Shown here one piece after another: positions 56,193 through 64,000 of a stretch of DNA of 64,000 nt (position 1 is the first letter of the stretch; every line of letters starts with the position of its first letter). Origin of the DNA: Streptomyces sp. JHA26 (GTDB lineage Bacteria; Actinomycetota; Actinomycetes; Streptomycetales; Streptomycetaceae); assembly GCF_002005565.1 (NCBI RefSeq), contig NZ_BDJC01000023.1:1-64000 (forward strand), given 5' to 3'. A model generated the notes under the pieces. It saw only the letters and a list, made by a program, of their open reading frames with translations. It was not told the origin of the DNA and did no database searches. The position numbers and the translations under genes are program-made.

Positions 56193-57743
56193 TCAGCCCA
56201 TGAACTTCTTGAACTCGTCCGGCAGCTCGAAGTCCTTGCCGCCCTGCTGCGGCAGTCCGAAGGCGTTGCCGCCCTCGGCCGCGGCGGCGCGCCGGGCGGC
56301 CTCCTCCTGCTCCTGCTGCTTGCGCTTCATCGGGTTGCCGGAGCGCTGCTTGCCCTTGGCCTGCTTCTGCTTCTTCTTCTGCCGGCCCGGGCCGCCGCCC
56401 ATGCCCGGCATCCCCGGCATCCCGGGCATGCCGCCGCCCTGGGCCATGCGGGACATCATCTTGCGGGCCTCGAAGAACCGCTCGACCAGGCCCTTCACCG
56501 CGCTGACGTCGACACCGGAACCCTTGGCGATACGGGCGCGGCGCGAGCCGTTGATGATCGTCGGGTCCTGGCGCTCGCCCGGCGTCATCGACTTGATGAT
56601 CGCGGCGGTACGGTCGACGTCCCGCTCGTCGAGGTTGTTGATCTGGTCCTTGATCTGCCCCATGCCGGGCAGCATGCCGAGCAGCTTCGAGATGCTGCCC
56701 ATCTTCCGGACCTGCTCCATCTGGGCCAGGAAGTCGTCCAGGGTGAAGTCCTGGCCCTTCTTGGACGCCAGCTTGGAGGCCATCTTCTCGGCCTCTTCCT
56801 GGCTGAACGTCTTCTCCGCCTGCTCGATCAGGGTGAGCAGGTCACCCATGTCGAGGATGCGGGAGGCCATCCGGTCCGGGTGGAAGGCGTCGAAGTCGTC
56901 CAGCTTCTCGCCGTTCGAGGCGAACATGATCGGCTTGCCGGTCACCGAGGCGATCGACAGGGCCGCACCACCGCGGGCGTCGCCGTCGAGCTTGGACAGC
57001 ACCACGCCGTCGAAGCCGACGCCGTCGCGGAAGGCCTCGGCGGTGTTGACCGCGTCCTGACCGATCATCGCGTCGACGACGAAGAGGATCTCGTCGGGGT
57101 GGACCGCGTCACGGATGTCCGCGGCCTGCTGCATCAGCTCCTGGTCGATGCCCAGGCGGCCGGCGGTGTCCACGATCACGATGTCGTGGACCTTGGTCCT
57201 GGCGAACTCGATGGAGTCCTGGGCGACCTTGACCGGGTCGCCCACGCCGTTGCCCGGCTCGGGCGCGTAGACCGCGACGCCGGCGCGCTCGGCGACGACG
57301 CTCAGCTGGTTGACGGCGTTGGGGCGCTGGAGGTCGCAGGCGACGAGGAGCGGGGAGTGTCCCTGGTCCTTGAGCCACTTGCCGAGCTTGCCCGCCAGGG
57401 TGGTCTTACCGGCACCCTGCAGACCCGCGAGCATGATCACGGTCGGCGGCTGCTTGGCGAAGCGCAGACGACGGGTCTCGCCGCCCAGGATGGTGATCAG
57501 CTCGTCGTTGACGATCTTGACGATCTGCTGGGCGGGATTGAGCGCCTTGGAGACCTCGGCACCCAGGGAGCGCTCCTTGACCTTCTTGATGAAGGCGCGC
57601 ACGACGGGCAGGGCCACGTCGGCCTCGAGGAGCGCGATGCGGATCTCGCGGGCCGTGGCGTCGATGTCCGCCTCGGAGAGCCGTCCCTTGCCGCGCAGGT
57701 TCTTGAAAGTCGCTGAGAGGCGATCGGAAAGAGTGTCGAACAC
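56193..57743 (-). CDS. ffh: Signal recognition particle GTPase Ffh
   Basis: A 516-residue SRP54: N domain; G domain with AGLQGAGKTT (P-loop), DTAGRLGID and SKLDGDARGG; M domain with the RNA-binding RRARIAKGSG motif and Met-rich finger loop. The C-terminus has a GMPGMPGMPGMGGG repeat and a Lys/Gln-rich tail ending FKKFMG. GTG at 57743 (VFDTLSDRL). Confidence 0.95.
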   Translation of the reverse strand: MFDTLSDRLSATFKNLRGKGRLSEADIDATAREIRIALLEADVALPVVRAFIKKVKERSLGAEVSKALNPAQQIVKIVNDELITILGGETRRLRFAKQPPTVIMLAGLQGAGKTTLAGKLGKWLKDQGHSPLLVACDLQRPNAVNQLSVVAERAGVAVYAPEPGNGVGDPVKVAQDSIEFARTKVHDIVIVDTAGRLGIDQELMQQAADIRDAVHPDEILFVVDAMIGQDAVNTAEAFRDGVGFDGVVLSKLDGDARGGAALSIASVTGKPIMFASNGEKLDDFDAFHPDRMASRILDMGDLLTLIEQAEKTFSQEEAEKMASKLASKKGQDFTLDDFLAQMEQVRKMGSISKLLGMLPGMGQIKDQINNLDERDVDRTAAIIKSMTPGERQDPTIINGSRRARIAKGSGVDVSAVKGLVERFFEARKMMSRMAQGGGMPGMPGMPGMGGGPGRQKKKQKQAKGKQRSGNPMKRKQQEQEEAARRAAAAEGGNAFGLPQQGGKDFELPDEFKKFMG

Positions 57744-57863
57744 GGCGGCGTCGGTCCTCGGGGTCGGGGGCAGTCTGAGCGTCTTCCAGGGTATCCGGCC
57801 ACGCAAGGCATTCGTCCCCGCCCGCCGTGTTCGGTGTGCGCGAGGCGTGCCGCGGGGGCCGCG

Positions 57864-60293
57864 TCACCCCCGCAGCGCGTCCTCCAGCGCGCGCGCCACG
57901 TCCGCCGCCTCCTCCAGGGGCAGCCGCTCCCCCTCGGGTCCGGTGACGTAGAAGGCGTCCACCGCGTTGGAGCCCAGCGTCGACACGTGTGCGCTGCGCA
58001 CCCGCACCCCGGCGCCCTCCAGTGCCCGTCCGATGCGGAACAGCAGGCCGGGTGCGTCCTGGGCGCGGACCTCGATCACCGTGGCGTGGCGGGACGCGGC
58101 CGGCTCGACGCTCACCCGGGGCGGGGGCGGGACCACGCCCCGGCGGCGCGGGTAGGCGGCGTCCCGTTCGGCGAGGCGGCCCGCGACGTCCAGGGAGCCG
58201 TCCATGGCCCGGACCAGGTCGGCCCGGAGCCGGGCGGCCTGGGGCAGGGAGCCGTACTCGGCGGCGACCCGCCAGGCCAGCAGCAGGACGGAGCCCTCGA
58301 CGCCGTCCGGCAACGGCAGGGAGCGCAGCTCGGCCGTGCGGACGGTCAGACGGTGCACGGCCAGGACACCGGCGACGGCGGGGAGGACGCCCGCCTGGTC
58401 GGGCACGGCGATGAGCAGCTCCACGCCGAGGGGTTCCTGCTCGGTGGCCGGCGGCTCGGTCTGGGCCCGCAGGGACAGCACCGGGCCGCCCGTGCGGAGC
58501 GCCTCGACGGCGAGCCGTTCCTGCTCGGCGGTGGGCGCCGGGGCCTCGGGTTCCTCCAGCGGCTCCCCGGCGAGGGCCGCCGAGACGCGTTTGACCAGGT
58601 CGGCGACGAGGGAGGCGCGCCAGGCCGACCAGGCGGCCGGCCCGGTGGCCAGGGCGTCCGCCTCGGTCAGGGCGTGCAGCAGCTCCAGGGTGCCCTGGGT
58701 GCCGACCGCCCCGGCGACCGCGCGGACGGTGGCCGGGTCGTCCAGATCGCGCCGGGTGGCCGTCTCGACGAGCAGCAGGTGGTGGCGTACGAGGGTGGCG
58801 AGGACGGCGGCGTCGGCGTGGTCGAAGCCGATGCGGGTGGCCATGTCCCGCGCGATGGTCTCCCCCGCCAGCGAGTGGTCGCCGGGCCAGCCCTTGCCGA
58901 TGTCGTGCAGCAGCGCGGCGACCAGCAGCAGGTCGGGCCGGTGCACGCGGCGGGTGAACGCGGAGGCGCGGACGGCGGTCTCGATGAGGTGCCGGTCGAC
59001 GGTCCACAGGTGCACGGCGTTGCGCTGCGGGCGGCAGCGCACCCGCTCCCAGTCGGGCAGCAGCCGGGTGACCAGCCCCTCGGCCTCCAGGGCCTCCCAC
59101 ACGTCCACGGTTGGCCGTCCGGAGCCCAGCAGCGTCACCAGCTGTTCGCGCGCCTCGGCGGGCCAGGGCGCGGGCAGCGGGCGCGCGGTGGCCGCCAGGC
59201 GCCGTACGGCGTGCAGGGAGAGCGGCAGTCCGGCCTGCGCGGCGGCGGCCGCGGCGCGCAGCGGGAGCACGGGGTCGCGTTCGGGGCGTGCGGTGCGGGC
59301 GAGCACCGCCTCCCCGTCCTGCTCGACGACGCCCTCGGCGAGCGGGGAGCGTTCGACGGTCTGCTTGCCGCCCAGCATGGCGCGCAGGCGGGGCCGCACG
59401 GACCGCGAGCGCAGTACGCGCCCCACCTCCCGCCAGGTGACGTCGCCGGCGTACGAGATGACGCGTGCCGCCTCGTAGACCTGCCGCAGCAGTGCGTCGG
59501 CGTCCAGCAGGCCCAGCTCGGCCGCCACCTGGTCCTGCTCCTGGAGGGCCAGCCGGTCGGTCGCCCGGCCCGTCGCCAGGTGGAGCGCGTCGCGTACGTC
59601 GAGCAGGCGGCGCCGGGCGTCGGCGAGGCCCTCGCGGGGGGCGTCGGCGAGCCAGGAGGCGGCGACGGCGCGCAGGGCGGTGGCGTCGCGCAGGCCGCCG
59701 CGGGCCTCCTTGAGGTCGGGTTCGAGCAGGTACTGCAGCTCGCCCTGGCGTTCGGCCCGCTCGGCGCAGAGCTCCCGGAGCTCGGGGAGGCGCCTGGGGG
59801 CCTGGTTGCGCCAGTCGGCGAGGACGGTGGTGCGCAGGGCGGCGGTCAGTCCCGGGTCGCCCGCGAGATGGCGGGCGTCCAGCAGGCCCAGGTGGACCTT
59901 CAGGTCCTCGCCCGCCGTCTTCCGGGCCTCCTGGGGGGTGCGTACGGAGTGGTCGAGGGTGAGCCCCAGGTCCCAGACGGGGTACCAGAGGCGATCGGCG
60001 AGGGCGGCGACCGCCTCGTCGTCGCGGCCGTCGTGCAGCAGGAGCAGGTCCAGGTCGCTGCGCGGGGACAGCTCGCCGCGTCCGTAGCCGCCGACGGCGA
60101 CGAGCGACACCCCCGCGCGTCCCCCGGTGCCCGCGCCGAAGAGGCCCGCCAGCCAGTCGTCGGTGAGTGAGGCGAGGGCCGCACGGCGCGGCGGCCCGGA
60201 CCGCGCCTCCTCGGTGAGGAGGCGCAGCCGGGCCGCCGCGTAGGTGCCGGGTCCCGATTTCCCTGCTTCTTCGGTCGGTTCGGTGTGCGTCAC
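57864..60293 (-). CDS. glnD: PII uridylyl/adenylyltransferase GlnD
   Basis: An 809-residue nitrogen sensor: nucleotidyltransferase domain (VGGYGRGELSPRSDLDLLLL, ~65-85), HD hydrolase domain (LLHDIGKGWPGDHS, ~460), and two C-terminal ACT domains (starting VPDQAGVLPAVAG and AQDAPGLLFRIGR) that sense glutamine. In Streptomyces it adenylylates GlnK at Tyr51. GTG at 60293 with AGGAG upstream, 28 bp after glnK. Confidence 0.94.
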   Translation of the reverse strand: MTHTEPTEEAGKSGPGTYAAARLRLLTEEARSGPPRRAALASLTDDWLAGLFGAGTGGRAGVSLVAVGGYGRGELSPRSDLDLLLLHDGRDDEAVAALADRLWYPVWDLGLTLDHSVRTPQEARKTAGEDLKVHLGLLDARHLAGDPGLTAALRTTVLADWRNQAPRRLPELRELCAERAERQGELQYLLEPDLKEARGGLRDATALRAVAASWLADAPREGLADARRRLLDVRDALHLATGRATDRLALQEQDQVAAELGLLDADALLRQVYEAARVISYAGDVTWREVGRVLRSRSVRPRLRAMLGGKQTVERSPLAEGVVEQDGEAVLARTARPERDPVLPLRAAAAAAQAGLPLSLHAVRRLAATARPLPAPWPAEAREQLVTLLGSGRPTVDVWEALEAEGLVTRLLPDWERVRCRPQRNAVHLWTVDRHLIETAVRASAFTRRVHRPDLLLVAALLHDIGKGWPGDHSLAGETIARDMATRIGFDHADAAVLATLVRHHLLLVETATRRDLDDPATVRAVAGAVGTQGTLELLHALTEADALATGPAAWSAWRASLVADLVKRVSAALAGEPLEEPEAPAPTAEQERLAVEALRTGGPVLSLRAQTEPPATEQEPLGVELLIAVPDQAGVLPAVAGVLAVHRLTVRTAELRSLPLPDGVEGSVLLLAWRVAAEYGSLPQAARLRADLVRAMDGSLDVAGRLAERDAAYPRRRGVVPPPPRVSVEPAASRHATVIEVRAQDAPGLLFRIGRALEGAGVRVRSAHVSTLGSNAVDAFYVTGPEGERLPLEEAADVARALEDALRG

Positions 60294-60321
60294 CCGGCGG
60301 CTCCTGTTCCGTCGTCCTGGT

Positions 60322-61988
<1,667 letters not shown>

Positions 61989-62344
61989 CGGCGTCTCCTC
62001 GTCGTTGTACGGCCCCGTGCGGGCGAAGCCTGAGCGGCATGAGGGGTGGGTCGGTTATGCGCCATGAGATTGGCGCAGCGCCGTTTCGTTGGGCGCCCCA
62101 CGTTGTTTCGCCACCGTGACGAAGGCGCCGTGCGTGTTACGCGTGAGTGAACAGCCGGGTCGCCGATCACCGCGATGCGGCCTTCCGGCGATCACCGCAA
62201 CCGTCGAGCGAGCGCCCCCGCGGGAGCGGCGCCGGCCCGGGCGCAGAAGAAAGCCCGGCCGCGGCGGCCTTCCGAGTGACCTGGCATGGGGGAGCCGAGT
62301 CGGGCAGTTCGGGAGGGCCGGCCGCGGCCGGGGGCTGTGGGTGG
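61989..62344. other. amtB upstream region, no gene
   Basis: 356 bp between nsdA and amtB. Besides the GlnR box it holds a CATAACC near 62055, a possible -10, and a GGCGCAGCGCC palindrome near 62072. The remainder (62150-62340) shows nothing I can name; the nsdA transcript should end here. Confidence 0.5.
62105..62140 (-). promoter_or_regulatory. GlnR-type operator of amtB
   Basis: On the minus strand GTCAC-6 nt-GAAAC (62120-62105) matches the GlnR box gTnAc-n6-GaAAc exactly. A second half box, GTAAC-6 nt-GGCGC (62140-62125), lies 4 bp upstream and is degenerate. GlnR activates amtB-glnK-glnD under nitrogen limitation in Streptomyces. Confidence 0.82.
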
Positions 62345-63838
62345 TCAGACCGCTTCGGCGGTCTCGGGCAGTTCGGCGGCGAGCCGTGCGGTGAGGTCCG
62401 TGACCTCTGCCAGGTCACCGAAATCGCGTACGGCCGTGTCGACGGTCTTGCGGATGCGGGTGTTGACGCGTTCGGAGCGGACCTTCTTGGCGACGGCCAT
62501 GGCCTCGGTGGCGAGGACGGTGCTCTCCTCGGGCTCGCGCCGCAGCAGGTGCACGGTGGCCATGCCGATCAGGTTGAGCGCGTAGGAACGCTGGTGTTCC
62601 TCGTCCTTGGCGAAGAGCTCCACGGCCCGCCGCATCAGCGGCTCGGCCAGGGAGGCGTAGGTGGGGCTGCGGCCGGCCACGTAGGCGAGGTCGCGGAAGG
62701 AGTGGCTGTTCTCGCCGTACAGCTCGGCCTCGGAGAAGAAGCGGATCCAGTCGGGGTCCGGCTCGTCCCACTCGTCGGCCTCGGTGAAGGTGTCCTCGGC
62801 CATGCGCACCGCCCGCTTGCAGCGGCCGGGCTGGCCCATGTTGGCGTAGGCGCGGGCCTCCATCGCGTACAGCATCGACTGGGTGCGCGGGCTGGCGCAG
62901 TCCCGGCTGCCGTACTGCGCGAGGTGGATCAGTTCCAGGGCGTCGTCGGGCCGGCCGAGGTGGATCATCTGGCGGCTCATGCTGGAGAGGATGTAGGAGC
63001 CGAGCGGCCGGTCGCCGGCCTCCTTGGCGGCGTGCAGGGCGAGGACGAAGTACTTCTGCGCGGTCGGCTGGAGTCCGACGTCGTACGACATCCAGCCGGC
63101 CAGTTCCGCGAGCTCGGCGGCGACCTTGAAGAGCTTGGCGCGGGTGGTCTCCGTCTGGGGTTCCTGGAGCAGGTCGGTCACCTCGTGCAGCTGGCCGACG
63201 ACCGCCTTGCGGCGCAGGCCGCCACCGCACTGGGCGTCCCAGCGGCGGAACATCACGGCGGTGGACTCCAGCAGCTCCAGCTCCGGCCGGGACAGCCGGC
63301 CGCGCGCACGCGTGGCGGGTGCCGTGTCGCGTTCGGACGGGGAGGCCGGCGGCGAGGGGACGAGCCAGCGCTGCATGGGTTCGATGAGGGACGGGCCCGC
63401 GGAGAGGGCCAGCGAGCTCCCGAGGAAGCCGCGCCGCGCCAGCATCAGGTCGCTGCGCGAGAACTCGCTGAGCAGGGCCACGGTCTGCGGGCCCGTCCAG
63501 GGCAGGTCGACGCCGGTCACGGAGGGCGACGGGCGGGTGGCGCGCAGGCCCAGGTCCTCGACGGAGACGACGACGCCGAAGCGTTCGGAGAACAGCTCGG
63601 ACAGGATCCGGGGGATCGGTTCGCGCGGGTTCTCGCCGTCGAGCCAGCGGCGTACGCGCGAGGTGTCCGTGGAGATGTGGTTGGCGCCCAGTTGGCGGGC
63701 CCGGCGGTTGACCTGCCGGGCGAGCTCGCCCTTGGACCAGCCGCTGCGCGCGAACCACGAGGTGAGCAGCTCGTTGGGGCGTTTGTCAGCGTGCGTCGCG
63801 CTACTCGCGCCCGTGCCGCCTTCGCCGTTGCCGCTCAC
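62345..63838 (-). CDS. nsdA: NsdA, negative regulator of sporulation and antibiotic production
   Basis: A ~497-residue protein. A conserved N-terminal domain (RPNELLTSWFARSGWSKGELA, then RARQLGANHISTDTSRVRRW, resembling an HTH) is followed by TPR-like helices with repeats around AKYF/YALN segments (for example QKYFVLALHAAKEAGDRPLG). Loss of nsdA in S. coelicolor increases actinorhodin and sporulation (established). GTG at 63838 chosen behind GGGGG; the frame extends to TTG 63883, next to a probable -10, so the longer form is less likely. Confidence 0.9.
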   Translation of the reverse strand: MSGNGEGGTGASSATHADKRPNELLTSWFARSGWSKGELARQVNRRARQLGANHISTDTSRVRRWLDGENPREPIPRILSELFSERFGVVVSVEDLGLRATRPSPSVTGVDLPWTGPQTVALLSEFSRSDLMLARRGFLGSSLALSAGPSLIEPMQRWLVPSPPASPSERDTAPATRARGRLSRPELELLESTAVMFRRWDAQCGGGLRRKAVVGQLHEVTDLLQEPQTETTRAKLFKVAAELAELAGWMSYDVGLQPTAQKYFVLALHAAKEAGDRPLGSYILSSMSRQMIHLGRPDDALELIHLAQYGSRDCASPRTQSMLYAMEARAYANMGQPGRCKRAVRMAEDTFTEADEWDEPDPDWIRFFSEAELYGENSHSFRDLAYVAGRSPTYASLAEPLMRRAVELFAKDEEHQRSYALNLIGMATVHLLRREPEESTVLATEAMAVAKKVRSERVNTRIRKTVDTAVRDFGDLAEVTDLTARLAAELPETAEAV

Positions 63839-64000
63839 TGGAACGCCCCCATCCCTGAGACCACCTGTCGCCGAGTGCGCCAAGCCTTATCAGAATGCCG
63901 GTGACCCGGCCCCTCCGTCCGGCGTACGCCACCCTCCGAACGGAATACCGAGTTGCCTCCGGCATACCCACAAGTGCATGTGCCCCAAGGCTCCATGCAC
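63839..64000 (-). promoter_or_regulatory. nsdA promoter region
   Basis: TGATAAGGCT (around 63893-63884 on the minus strand) resembles a -10 located ~50 nt before the GTG. The spacer CACCGGCATTC and upstream AT-richer stretch GGTATTCCGTTCGG follow. No second gene is visible before the right edge. Confidence 0.45.

Overview
This 64 kb window is very GC-rich chromosomal DNA from a Streptomyces, close to the S. coelicolor/S. lividans group. The signs are the G/C-ending codons, the frequent GTG starts, the sporulation sigma factor WhiG, NsdA, an LAETG-anchored surface protein, four clustered type I signal peptidases and the core order rpsB-tsf-pyrH-frr-cdsA-rlmN. I see no rRNA, tRNA, CRISPR array, transposase or prophage.

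Left part (1-22.5 kb): mainly polyamine and GABA catabolism. It holds a GABA aminotransferase, a PuuB-like FAD oxidase, a potABCD-type uptake operon with an aldehyde dehydrogenase upstream, and further right a second aldehyde dehydrogenase divergent from an Lrp/AsnC regulator coupled to a class III (putrescine-type) aminotransferase. Together they could take putrescine through aminobutyraldehyde and GABA to succinate semialdehyde. Interspersed are a PAP2 phosphatase, a secreted GH18 chitinase with a DasR-type operator in its promoter, a prim-pol-like small protein, a NADAR protein, a DUF4190 membrane protein, a divergent adenosine-deaminase-family enzyme coupled to a glycerophosphodiesterase, and a secreted beta-lactamase-like peptidase.

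Middle-left (22.5-32.5 kb): an ABC ATPase with a degenerate signature motif beside a permease gene that appears frameshifted, a VOC protein, a LOG-like protein, the LAETG protein, a mycothiol-dependent isomerase-fold protein, and a three-gene ABC importer preceded by a clear TPP riboswitch, hence assigned to thiamine.

Middle (32.5-44.6 kb): translation and envelope housekeeping genes read leftward (rlmN, cdsA, frr, pyrH, tsf, rpsB) with strong hairpins between several of them, then an M23 protein, a TetR regulator, whiG and the dprA-comM-yraN cluster.

Right (44.6-64 kb): a conserved DUF2469 protein, a Nudix hydrolase, four signal peptidases (the second has no stop where one is expected), rplS-trmD-rimM-khpA-rpsP, a SprT-like zinc protein, a methyltransferase, a second FtsH, ffh, the nitrogen module amtB-glnK-glnD with a GlnR-type operator, and nsdA at the right edge.
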